Origin: Desulfobulbus sp.
Lineage (GTDB): Bacteria; Desulfobacterota; Desulfobulbia; Desulfobulbales; Desulfobulbaceae
Assembly: GCA_028684915.1 (NCBI GenBank)
Contig: JAQUEZ010000081.1
Span: 1-24,631, forward strand
Length of the DNA: 24,631 nt
Direction: 5' to 3'
Shown: positions 1 to 6,563 of the stretch, in pieces
Position numbering within the stretch: position 1 is the first letter of the stretch
Layout of the letters: every line of letters starts with the position of its first letter
Position numbers and translations under genes: made by a program
The notes under the pieces: model-generated
What the model was told of the DNA's origin: nothing
Seen by the model: the letters and a program-made list of their open reading frames with translations, nothing else
The model's database searches: none

Positions 1-2
1 TG

Positions 3-1010
3 CCTATCCCGGTGCAGCCGCTGAAGGCCGTGGGGGCGATTGCTATTGCCTACCCCGAAATAGTGACAGAATCGGTGATTGGCGCGGCGGGCATTCTTTT
101 TGGGGCGATGCTGTTGGCGTTGTCGCTTACCGGCATGGTCGACCGGGTGGCGCAGTTTTTTTCCCAGGCAGTGGTGCGGGGCATCCAACTCACCTTAGGG
201 TTAATTTTTCTTCGCAAAGGGTTTGAGCTCATTGTTCACAGCAATGTTTTTGCGTCGGGAGTTCCAGGCTTTTTTACCGGGCAAGTCGGCAACCTGCTTA
301 TTGGGGTTATTACTTTTAGCTTGGTGTTATGGCTGTTGAACAATAAGCGCTACCCGGCTGCTCTTGCGGCTTTAGGGATTGGCATTGGGCTGGGGTTGCT
401 CCTTGGGGGTTTTTCCGGACAGGATTTATCTTTTGGGCCAACACCGGTTCATTTGATCAAACCGTCTCTAGCTGATTTTTGGACCGCATTGATCATGCTG
501 GTTTTGCCGCAAATACCGCTGACGATCGGCAATGCTTGCGTCGGTACGGCTCATACCTGCACCACCCTTTTTTCCGGAAATCCGATGTTGATCAAAACCA
601 AGGCGGGAAAATTTGCATTTTCCATGGGGATTATTAATTTTCCCGCTGGATTTTTTGGCGCCATTCCCATGTGCCACGGCACAGGTGGGCTGGCCGCCCA
701 TTATCGGTTTGGTGCGCGAACCGGTGGTGCGCCGGTAATGATTGGTGTGTTTTTTATTGTGATTGCTCTAGTGTTGGGGGAGTATGGCTTTGCCCTTTTG
801 GCGGCGATACCGCAAGCGGTACTTGGGGTGTTACTGGTGTTTGCAGGATTGGAGCTGTGCCCGTTAATCCGGAGCCTGGAAAGCAATGAAGAGTATTTTG
901 TGGCCTTGCTGATCGCCGGAATTGCCCTGGTGGTGCCGAATATGGCTTGGGCGTTTGCGGTTGGGATTGTGGTGGATATGGCTATACGGAAGTGGAGGAT
1001 TAAGATTTGA
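3..1010 (+). CDS. Putative molybdate/sulfate transporter, MOT1-like (5' end missing)
   Basis: The reading frame is open from the first complete codon of the window, so the start lies upstream. The GTG at 12 is only an internal valine in a P-I-P-V-Q-P-L-K stretch that matches the conserved MOT1/SulP-like core. The visible 335 residues are almost entirely hydrophobic membrane segments. They include a second conserved polar stretch, N-A-C-V-G-T-A-H-T-C-T-T, followed by S-G-N-P. MOT1-family proteins (PF16983-like) are inner-membrane oxyanion transporters, mostly linked to molybdate. A TunR-type Mo/W-responsive regulator is the next gene downstream on the same strand, which supports a molybdate or tungstate substrate, though sulfate cannot be excluded from sequence alone. 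Membrane transporter is a firm call; the substrate is inferred. Confidence 0.82.
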   Translation, partial: PIPVQPLKAVGAIAIAYPEIVTESVIGAAGILFGAMLLALSLTGMVDRVAQFFSQAVVRGIQLTLGLIFLRKGFELIVHSNVFASGVPGFFTGQVGNLLIGVITFSLVLWLLNNKRYPAALAALGIGIGLGLLLGGFSGQDLSFGPTPVHLIKPSLADFWTALIMLVLPQIPLTIGNACVGTAHTCTTLFSGNPMLIKTKAGKFAFSMGIINFPAGFFGAIPMCHGTGGLAAHYRFGARTGGAPVMIGVFFIVIALVLGEYGFALLAAIPQAVLGVLLVFAGLELCPLIRSLESNEEYFVALLIAGIALVVPNMAWAFAVGIVVDMAIRKWRIKI

Positions 1011-1043
1011 GCAGAGAATTTTGGGGGCGTTTTGTGGGCAGAG

Positions 1044-1110
1044 GGGACGCTGCTTCACGCTGGTTCCTACGCTCCTGCGTGGAAACAGCACCAGGACGCT
1101 CCTGCGTCCC
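1044..1110. repeat. REP-like palindrome cluster
   Basis: Two adjacent palindromes of the form TTCC-T-ACGC-TCCT-GCGT-GGAA (1064-1084) and GGACGC-TCCT-GCGTCC (1094-1109). The same ACGC/GCGT design recurs at 1493-1539, 9768-9882 and 9955-9996, so it is an interspersed REP-like family rather than a single terminator. Confidence 0.65.
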
Positions 1111-1492
1111 AATAAATAGCAGGCGGCAAACAAATGTATTTCCCGCCAACCCTCCACACGAAAAATAAGGCTCTTTTCCAAAACGGGTGGGTAAAAGCAA
1201 TGGTGCCCCAAAAAACGGAATCCTTTACCCACGACCTCCAGCCACTCTTTTGCCGCAAAAAATGATACGCCCACCCCTTCATGAAACGAATCATTGAAAC
1301 CTTATTTCAACGGGTTGGTTGCCTTGTCATGTTTTTAAAAGATTTTCAAATGGGTGAACCTGTTCAACTTGCTCCTCGCCGAGTCATCCAGAACGTATGG
1401 GTGGGCTCTTTGCTTATGTTGGAGTTTCTCCTGTTGGTGAAAAAGACTGTAGAGAGGATTCCTCGTTTGGGGTAGAACTTCGAGAGGGGAAA

Positions 1493-1539
1493 GGACGCTG
1501 GAGCGTCCACGGAAGGTTCCCACGCGGAGCATGGGAACC
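1493..1539. repeat. REP-like palindrome cluster
   Basis: GGACGC-TGGA-GCGTCC (1493-1508) is followed by GGTTCCCACGC-GGA-GCATGGGAACC (1515-1539). This is the same pair order as at 1044-1110 and 9836-9882, with the two palindromes swapped. Confidence 0.65.
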
Positions 1540-1559
1540 AGTTGTAAGTGGCCTCCTCA

Positions 1560-1589
1560 TCGTCATCCCGAACGGATGTGAGGAATCTC
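1560..1589 (-). repeat. GAGATTTCTC...TCGAAATGACA interspersed repeat, copy 1
   Basis: Reverse complement of a roughly 30 bp motif: GAGATTCCTCACATCCGTTC followed by GGGATGACG. It is nearly identical to the copy at 6473-6504 and related to those at 2845, 5317, 5386 and 11521. Confidence 0.65.
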
Positions 1590-1610
1590 GTTGTTTCTGG
1601 AAGACTGCAT

Positions 1611-1627
1611 GCCTATACGTATAAGGC
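1611..1627. promoter_or_regulatory. 17 bp near-perfect palindrome, candidate operator upstream of the TunR-like gene
   Basis: GCCTATACGTATAAGGC reads almost the same on both strands and lies about 113 bp before the regulator start codon. ModE-class sites are AT-rich palindromes, so an autoregulatory operator is possible. I do not recall the TunR consensus well enough to claim a match. Confidence 0.25.
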
Positions 1628-1739
1628 TTCACACTACACTACGCATGGGTGGTGGGGTTGGTTCTCACCCGGGGTAAGGTTGACCGGGAGGTTGGTTGCA
1701 CATTCATCATTCAGGTTTTTATTCAGAGTTTAGAAAAAT

Positions 1740-2825
1740 ATGGTCGCTATCCCTCAGCAACAATCTCCATCCAACCAGATATCAGGGCTCAATGCTGGTG
1801 GCATCATCCCTACGGTCAATGAAGGGGCATGCTTGGATTCCGGCCAGTTGCACACGCTGGAACAATCATTCCGTCAATGGACAGAGGCCTCCAAGCGCCG
1901 TGATGTACAGTTCTCCCGGCTTCGTGTTCTCCTGATTTTTCTCCTGATTCGCTATACCGGCGCCAAACTGAACGAGATCCTTGAGCTTGATCCGTTTAGC
2001 GACATCAGTGGCCAGCAGGTCTGCATTGGTCACCGGTCCACTGAAGATGGCAACTGTGCCCGCAGCATCACCCTGCCCGATCCAATCGCCCAGGAGATCG
2101 AGCAGGCCCTGGCGAATGTTGATTTCCGCAATACGCTGTCTAACCTGTTTGCCATTGACCCAGCCTTTGTCCGCAAAAAATTTTATGAGCGAGCCGAGGA
2201 TTGTGGTTTTGATAAACGACTCGCCGGGCCGGAGATGATCCGCCGGGCTCGGGCAGTGGAGCTAATGCAGAGCAACATGCCCCTGCCTGCGGTGCAGAAA
2301 CTTTTGGGCCATGCATCACCGAACCTGACCACCGCCCATGTCACCTACTCGGCGGAAGAGTTGCAACGGGTGACCCAGCTGTTTCTTGAACGGGAATCCA
2401 GCCGGTCTTCCAGTGCCCGCAATATCTTTTACGGCAAAATTTGTGCGATCAAGCGGGGAGATATTCAAGCACTGGTTACGCTGGTTACACCGACCGGGCA
2501 CAAAATCACTACCTTGATCACTTTGGAGAGTTTGGATCGGTTGGCACTTCAGGAAGGACGGCTAGTAATGGCGGAGATCAAGGCACCGTGGGTGATGGTG
2601 CAACCGGGAGACTCGACGATCACCAACAGTGCTGAAAACCGTTTTTTAGGCACGGTGATGCGGATACGCCGGGGAAAACTTATTTCCGAGTATGTGGTTC
2701 GCCTGGACGATGACAGCGAGATCTGCGCCTTGATTTCTGCGGGAAATGGCCAGAACCTGGCGTGCGAGGAAGGTGTTTTGGTTTGGGTGTTTTTTAATTG
2801 TTTTGCTGTGATTTTGCTTGATTGA
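1740..2825 (+). CDS. tunR: TunR-like molybdate/tungstate-responsive regulator (XerC/D-like domain + two TOBE/Mop domains)
   Basis: The 361-residue protein has two parts. Residues ~40-215 resemble the catalytic half of a tyrosine recombinase: L-I-R-Y-T-G near 69-74, and L-L-G-H-A-S at 188-193. Residues ~227-288 and ~300-360 are two consecutive TOBE/Mop oxyanion-binding domains (N-I-F-Y-G-K and N-R-F-L-G-T starts, V-W-V-F-F end). This exact architecture defines TunR, a regulator of molybdate/tungstate homeostasis in sulfate-reducing deltaproteobacteria. Recombinase residues are degraded: the first Arg is Lys76, the H-x-x-R box reads E165-M-I-R168, and the position usually holding the nucleophile Tyr appears to be Val201 (a Tyr lies at 203). 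Arg168 and His191 remain. It should therefore bind DNA without cutting it. It follows a MOT1-like transporter, a plausible target. The ATG at 1740 lacks a strong Shine-Dalgarno sequence. The gene symbol is assigned by architecture. Confidence 0.85.
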   Translation: MVAIPQQQSPSNQISGLNAGGIIPTVNEGACLDSGQLHTLEQSFRQWTEASKRRDVQFSRLRVLLIFLLIRYTGAKLNEILELDPFSDISGQQVCIGHRSTEDGNCARSITLPDPIAQEIEQALANVDFRNTLSNLFAIDPAFVRKKFYERAEDCGFDKRLAGPEMIRRARAVELMQSNMPLPAVQKLLGHASPNLTTAHVTYSAEELQRVTQLFLERESSRSSSARNIFYGKICAIKRGDIQALVTLVTPTGHKITTLITLESLDRLALQEGRLVMAEIKAPWVMVQPGDSTITNSAENRFLGTVMRIRRGKLISEYVVRLDDDSEICALISAGNGQNLACEEGVLVWVFFNCFAVILLD

Positions 2826-2844
2826 GATTGGGCTGGGGGATTTA

Positions 2845-2874
2845 GAGATTTCTCTCTGCGTTCGAAATGACAGG
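2845..2874 (+). repeat. GAGATTTCTC...TCGAAATGACA interspersed repeat, copy 2
   Basis: GAGATTTCTCTCTGCGTTCG followed by AAATGACAGG, just after the stop of the TunR-like gene. Same family as the copies at 1560, 5317, 5386, 6473 and 11521. Confidence 0.65.
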
Positions 2875-2906
2875 GAGCGTGCGATACTTTGTCGATGCTA
2901 GCCCTA

Positions 2907-2917
2907 CCCCCCCCCCC
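2907..2917. other. Run of eleven cytosines
   Basis: A C11 homopolymer between the convergent ends of the TunR-like gene and the LysR gene. It lies outside both coding regions, 20 bp from the LysR stop codon. It could be length-variable or a sequencing artefact. Confidence 0.8.
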
Positions 2918-2936
2918 GATCAATCGAGTGTTTCAA

Positions 2937-3791
2937 TCAAGCAAGCAACTCACAAAAAGCCTGGGCTGCGCGGGAAAGCATGGCCTCCTTCCGAGTAATA
3001 ATACCCAGCTCCCGATGAAAAATGATTCCTGGTGTGGGCACGCAGACCAGGTCATCGTTGCGCATAATCAAGGGCAGCACGCTCCAGCCCAGGCCGGAGG
3101 TCACCAGCATGCGGATGGTTTCCAGATAGTTGGTTTCGATACTGGTCCGCAACGATATGCCAGCTGCCTGCAATGCTGATTCGATCAACCGACGGGTTTC
3201 GCTCCCTTTTTCCGGAACAATTGCCGGATAGCGCATCAACTCACTTATTTTCCCACACCCAGCCAAAGGATGACTGCGGCAGACCATCACCTGCAGGGGA
3301 TCATCCCATACCTTACGCAAGGTCAACCTGCCCGCCGAAATCTGCGGCAGCGTGACCACCGCCATCTCCAGCGTTCCCGCCGCCACCGCCGCACAGCCGC
3401 TCTCCGAGTCCATAAATTTGAGCGCAAACTCGACCTGGGGATATCGTAAGCTATAGCTGCGCAGGTAAGGCGGCAGCCGGTGCAGTCCGATGTGGTGGCT
3501 GGTGGCCAGTTGCAATACGCCGCTGATTTCCCCGGAGAGATCAGCCATCATCTGCCTGCAATCCACCATCTCACGTGCAATGTGCTGCGCCTTGGGCAAG
3601 AGCGCCCTCCCCGCTTCAGTGAGAAGCACCCGCTTGCTGAGCCGTTCAAACAGTTTGGTGGCCAGTTCGTCCTCCAGCGCGGCAATCCTCTTGCTCACCG
3701 CCGGTTGGGTCAGATAGAGCCGCTCTGCTGCCAGGGAAAAAGAACCGGTTTCAGCCACGGCCAAAAAAGCCTGCAAAGTATTGGTATCCAT
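2937..3791 (-). CDS. LysR-family transcriptional regulator divergent from leuCD
   Basis: A 284-residue LysR-type regulator. Residues 1-62 are the winged helix-turn-helix ([20 protein letters not shown], then T-Q-P-A-V-S-K-R-I). Residues ~90-284 form the effector-binding periplasmic-binding-protein-like domain. The frame stays open for 111 codons upstream, but that part runs antisense into leuC and lacks family similarity. The ATG at 3791 places M-D-T-N-T-L-Q at the usual LysR start; an ATG eight codons earlier (3815) is possible. Divergence from leuC with a 95 bp shared intergenic region strongly suggests it controls leuCD, probably responding to a leucine-pathway intermediate. The effector cannot be read from the sequence. 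Confidence 0.88.
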   Translation of the reverse strand: MDTNTLQAFLAVAETGSFSLAAERLYLTQPAVSKRIAALEDELATKLFERLSKRVLLTEAGRALLPKAQHIAREMVDCRQMMADLSGEISGVLQLATSHHIGLHRLPPYLRSYSLRYPQVEFALKFMDSESGCAAVAAGTLEMAVVTLPQISAGRLTLRKVWDDPLQVMVCRSHPLAGCGKISELMRYPAIVPEKGSETRRLIESALQAAGISLRTSIETNYLETIRMLVTSGLGWSVLPLIMRNDDLVCVPTPGIIFHRELGIITRKEAMLSRAAQAFCELLA

Positions 3792-3815
3792 ATGCCATTC
3801 TAAACTGGAATCCAT

Positions 3816-3832
3816 TTCATGAAAATAATGAA
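3816..3832. promoter_or_regulatory. Candidate LysR operator in the lysR-leuC intergenic region
   Basis: TTCAT-N7-ATGAA is a 17 bp interrupted palindrome near the middle of the divergent intergenic region. It fits the T-N11-A type expected for a LysR box and lies just upstream of a possible leuC promoter. Position and symmetry support it; binding is inferred. Confidence 0.4.
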
Positions 3833-3833
3833 T

Positions 3834-3862
3834 TTGAGTTATCAAAAGAAAAGCACTACTTC
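3834..3862 (+). promoter_or_regulatory. Possible leuC promoter
   Basis: TTGAGT and TACTTC are separated by 17 bp, directly next to the TTCAT-N7-ATGAA palindrome. The -10 match is weak, as is usual for promoters that need a LysR activator. A strong ribosome binding site AAGGAGG follows at 3873-3879. Confidence 0.25.
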
Positions 3863-3886
3863 TGTTTTCATCAAGGAGGATTAGCC

Positions 3887-5287
3887 ATGAAAAAAACGCT
3901 GTACGACAAATTATGGGACGCACATGTGGTGCGCGAAAACGAGAACGGCACCAGCCTGATCTATATTGATCGCCATCTGGTGCATGAGGTGACATCGCCC
4001 CAGGCTTTTGAAGGATTACGCCTGGCCAGCAGACAGCCCTGGCGGCGGGAAACGGCGCTGGCGGTGCCGGATCATAATGTGCCGACCACCGACCGCAGTC
4101 AGCCGCCGAGCGATCCGGCGGCACGGTTGCAGCTCCAGACGTTGGATGCCAACTGTACGGAGTTTGGCATCACCGAATTTGGAATCCAGGATATCCGCCA
4201 GGGGGTTGTGCATGTGATCGGGCCGGAACAAGGTGCCACCCTGCCAGGCATGACCGTGGTCTGCGGCGATTCCCACACCGCTACCCACGGAGCCTTTGGC
4301 GCCCTGGCCTTTGGTATCGGCACCTCGGAGGTCGAGCATGTGCTGGCCACCCAGTGCCTGGTACTGAAAAAATCGCGCTCAATGCGGATTACAGTAGAGG
4401 GCAAAGTACCCGCAGAGGTAACGGCCAAGGACATGATTCTCCATATCATCGGCCAGATCGGCACTGCAGGCGGGACCGGTTGTGTGATTGAATTTGCCGG
4501 TGAGGCGATTGCGAGCTTGAGCATGGAAGGACGGATGACCGTGTGCAACATGGCCATTGAAGCCGGGGCCCGAGCCGGAATGATCGCCGTGGACCAAACA
4601 ACTATTGACTATGTCAAGGGCCGCCCCTTTGCGCCCCAGGGCGAGTTGCGTGAGAAAGCCGAAGCGGCTTGGCGGGAGTTACAGAGTGATCCCGGAGCAG
4701 TCTTTGATCAGGTGGTGCGGATTGATGCGGCAAGCATTGAACCCCAGGTCAGTTGGGGCACCTCACCGGAGATGGTGGTCGGGGTGAGTGCGGTGGTGCC
4801 GGATCCTGCACAGGAGTCCAATCCGGTTAAGGCGGAGAGCATGCGCAAGGCTCTGGCCTACATGGATTTGAGCCCAGGCACACCAATGTGCGAAATAGCA
4901 GTGGACAAGGTGTTTATCGGTTCCTGCACCAATGGCCGCATTGAGGATCTGCGGGCGGCTGCCGCGGTGGTTCGAGGAAAGAACGTGGCGGGCAATGTCA
5001 AGCTGGCCCTGGTTGTTCCGGGATCCGGCTTGGTCAAACAGCAGGCTGAGCTTGAAGGACTGGATAAGGTATTCACCGAGGCTGGATTTGAATGGCGCCA
5101 ACCCGGCTGTTCCATGTGCCTGGCCATGAATGCCGATCGCCTGTCACCGGGTGAGCGATGCGCCTCCACTTCTAATCGTAATTTTGAAGGGCGGCAGGGC
5201 CAGGGCGGGCGGACCCATTTGGTCAGCCCGGCAATGGCGGCAGCCGCGGCCGTGAACGGACATTTTGTGGATGTGCGGTTGGTTTAG
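3887..5287 (+). CDS. leuC: 3-isopropylmalate dehydratase large subunit
   Basis: Catalyses, with LeuD, the isomerisation of 2-isopropylmalate to 3-isopropylmalate in leucine biosynthesis. The 466 residues match the length of enterobacterial LeuC. The three cysteines that hold the 4Fe-4S cluster are visible: Cys347 in F-I-G-S-C-T-N-G and Cys408/Cys411 in G-C-S-M-C. The aconitase-type motifs D-H-N-V-P-T-T (62-68) and [12 protein letters not shown] (127-138) are intact. The start is decided by AAGGAGG seven bases before ATG 3887. leuD follows after 176 bp in the same direction, an unusually long gap for this pair, filled by an inverted pair of repeats. The divergent LysR gene is the likely regulator. 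Confidence 0.97.
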   Translation: MKKTLYDKLWDAHVVRENENGTSLIYIDRHLVHEVTSPQAFEGLRLASRQPWRRETALAVPDHNVPTTDRSQPPSDPAARLQLQTLDANCTEFGITEFGIQDIRQGVVHVIGPEQGATLPGMTVVCGDSHTATHGAFGALAFGIGTSEVEHVLATQCLVLKKSRSMRITVEGKVPAEVTAKDMILHIIGQIGTAGGTGCVIEFAGEAIASLSMEGRMTVCNMAIEAGARAGMIAVDQTTIDYVKGRPFAPQGELREKAEAAWRELQSDPGAVFDQVVRIDAASIEPQVSWGTSPEMVVGVSAVVPDPAQESNPVKAESMRKALAYMDLSPGTPMCEIAVDKVFIGSCTNGRIEDLRAAAAVVRGKNVAGNVKLALVVPGSGLVKQQAELEGLDKVFTEAGFEWRQPGCSMCLAMNADRLSPGERCASTSNRNFEGRQGQGGRTHLVSPAMAAAAAVNGHFVDVRLV

Positions 5288-5316
5288 TCCTGCACAGAGG
5301 ACGGGTAAGAAACTAC

Positions 5317-5416
5317 GAGATTCCTCGCATTCGTTCGAAATGACATCCAGGGTTATGGCACCATGCCCCAAAGAACGCACCACCCGGGTGTCATTTCGAC
5401 CAGCGGGAGAAATCTC
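5317..5416. repeat. Inverted pair of GAGATTTCTC repeats between leuC and leuD
   Basis: A plus-oriented copy (5317-5348, starting GAGATTCCTC and ending TCGAAATGACATCC) faces a minus-oriented copy (5386-5416, GGGTGTCATTTCGA to GAAATCTC). The arms are complementary over most of their length, with a ~37 base loop. A transcript running from leuC into leuD would form a long hairpin here, which may stabilise or attenuate the message. Confidence 0.7.
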
Positions 5417-5463
5417 CTAACCTTTCCACTTTTCGAAAATACGCGATCAAGAGGAGAATTATA

Positions 5464-6099
5464 ATGCAGCCATTTACCACCGTAAACGGGGTCGTCGTCC
5501 CCATTGATCGGTCCAATGTGGACACCGATGCCATTATCCCCAAACAGTATCTCAAATCAATCGGCAAAACCGGGTTTGGAGCCAATCTTTTTGATGACTG
5601 GCGATACCTCGATCCAGGGGAGCCCTACATGGATCACAGCACCCGGCGGATCAATCCGGAGTTTATCCTTAATCAGCAACCCTTTTACGAAGCGAGCATT
5701 CTCATTTCCCGCGATAACTACGGCTGTGGTTCTTCGCGCGAGCATGCAGTCTGGGCCATGGTTGATTTTGGCATCCGGGTGGTGATCGCGCCAAGTTTTG
5801 CCGACATTTTCTACAACAACACCCTGAATAACGGCCTACTGGCTATCACCTTGGATGCGGCGGTTGTTGATCGCTTGTTTGACGAGATTGAGGCAACACC
5901 CGGGTACAAGCTGACGGTTGATCTGGAAAAGGCAACCATCACCACGCCAAGTGGGGAAATAATTTGCTTTGCCATCGAGGAGTATCGGCGCAAGCGCTTG
6001 TTGGAAGGGCTGGATGACATCGGCTTGACCTTGCTCAATGCTGATGCGATCCGCAGTTATGAGGCGACAAGAAAGGAAACAGCCCCTTGGCTGTTTTGA
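5464..6099 (+). CDS. leuD: 3-isopropylmalate dehydratase small subunit
   Basis: Partner of LeuC in isopropylmalate isomerase. The 211 residues are slightly longer than the typical 170-205. The N-terminal D-T-D-A-I-I-P-K-Q-Y-L (20-30) and the swivelling-domain signature G-C-G-S-S-R-E-H (87-94), which contacts substrate, are both present. GAGGAG at 5451-5456, seven bases from the ATG, fixes the start. The stop codon TGA at 6097-6099 is also the first three bases of a 163 bp repeat element (TGATGGCGTCG...). The insertion either replaced or exactly abutted the native end. The C-terminus P-W-L-F looks normal, so no loss of function is expected. Confidence 0.96.
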   Translation: MQPFTTVNGVVVPIDRSNVDTDAIIPKQYLKSIGKTGFGANLFDDWRYLDPGEPYMDHSTRRINPEFILNQQPFYEASILISRDNYGCGSSREHAVWAMVDFGIRVVIAPSFADIFYNNTLNNGLLAITLDAAVVDRLFDEIEATPGYKLTVDLEKATITTPSGEIICFAIEEYRRKRLLEGLDDIGLTLLNADAIRSYEATRKETAPWLF

Positions 6100-6423
6100 T
6101 GGCGTCGTAAAAACTTCGTAAGCGATCACGGGGCACCGAATCTGCGGTGTTATCGGCCTGTTTACGTACAGGTGTACGCTGCACAGGCCGATGCCTTGCA
6201 CCTCCGGTACCCTGCAATCGCTTACAGGTCCGTTGATAAACGGGGCCTTTGGGGTTCCCCCGTGATCGGTTACAAAACTTCGATCTACTGCGTCGCAGCG
6301 TTTTTCCCGACGCTCGACATACCTGATGTATGCCTTCGAGCCGGGAAAAAAACTATTCCTTGTATATCTATGTTTTTACCTAACCATCTCTTAGAGAGTG
6401 ATGGACTTTTTACGAGTCCATCG
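6097..6423 (+). mobile_element. 163 bp interspersed element, copy A, interrupted by a nested 156 bp element
   Basis: Starts TGATGGCGTCGTAAAAAC and ends ACTTTTTACGAGTCCATC. After removing the nested insert and one target duplication (164 bp), 163 bp remain, the same length as copies B and D. The central hairpin (CGTTTTTCCCGACGCTCGA ... TCGAGCCGGGAAAAA) and the terminal hairpin TGATGGACT-TTTTACG-AGTCCATC(G) are present. Its first three bases are the leuD stop codon. Confidence 0.8.
6118..6273. mobile_element. 156 bp MITE-like element nested in copy A
   Basis: Ends are inverted repeats of 16 bp with one mismatch: GTAAGCGATCACGGGG (6118-6133) and CCCCGTGATCGGTTAC (6258-6273). They are flanked by the 8 bp direct repeat AAAACTTC at 6110-6117 and 6274-6281. 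The sequence AAAACTTCGATCT is uninterrupted in copies B and C, so the empty site is visible in this same window. An additional internal inverted repeat, ATCGCTTAC at 6217-6225, mirrors the left end. There is no coding capacity, so it must have been moved by a transposase encoded elsewhere. Confidence 0.82.
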
Positions 6424-6472
6424 TTTTAAGAATTGGAATGTACGCGGTGGACAGGAAAACTCAACCAACAAC

Positions 6473-6504
6473 GAGATCCCTCACATCCGTTCGGGATGAC
6501 ATCC
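6473..6504 (+). repeat. GAGATTTCTC...TCGAAATGACA interspersed repeat, copy 5
   Basis: GAGATCCCTCACATCCGTTC followed by GGGATGACATCC. It lies in the convergent gap between leuD and the M18 aminopeptidase gene. It is nearly the same variant as copy 1 at 1560-1589. The rest of 6424-6563 shows no gene. Confidence 0.65.
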
Positions 6505-6563
6505 AAAAGACTTCGAGCATCAGTCCATCAAGATTACTTTCCTCTCCCCTATTCCCCTTGCTT

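Larger units (their letters stand above)
1011..1739. other. 729 bp intergenic region, repeat-rich, no convincing gene
   Basis: Short open frames here on both strands translate repeat sequence (for example the palindromes at 1044-1110) and have no recognisable domain or ribosome binding site. The region holds two REP-like clusters, one copy of the GAGATTTCTC repeat and a near-perfect palindrome at 1611-1627. I see nothing interpretable in 1120-1440. Confidence 0.6.

Noticed and set aside
12..14. GTG as start codon of the transporter
   Set aside because: The frame is open upstream and P-I-P-V-Q-P is conserved inside the family, so this is an internal Val; the gene is truncated by the window edge.
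1044..1110. CRISPR array
   Set aside because: Palindromes are irregularly spaced, differ in order and have no equal-length spacers; no cas genes are present.
864..1294. Minus-strand open frames downstream of the transporter
   Set aside because: They translate REP palindromes (R-R-S-V-G-T type peptides) and overlap the transporter 3' end.
3792..4124. N-terminal extension of the LysR gene by 111 codons
   Set aside because: It runs antisense through the leuC start, lacks LysR similarity, and the helix-turn-helix begins properly at 3791.
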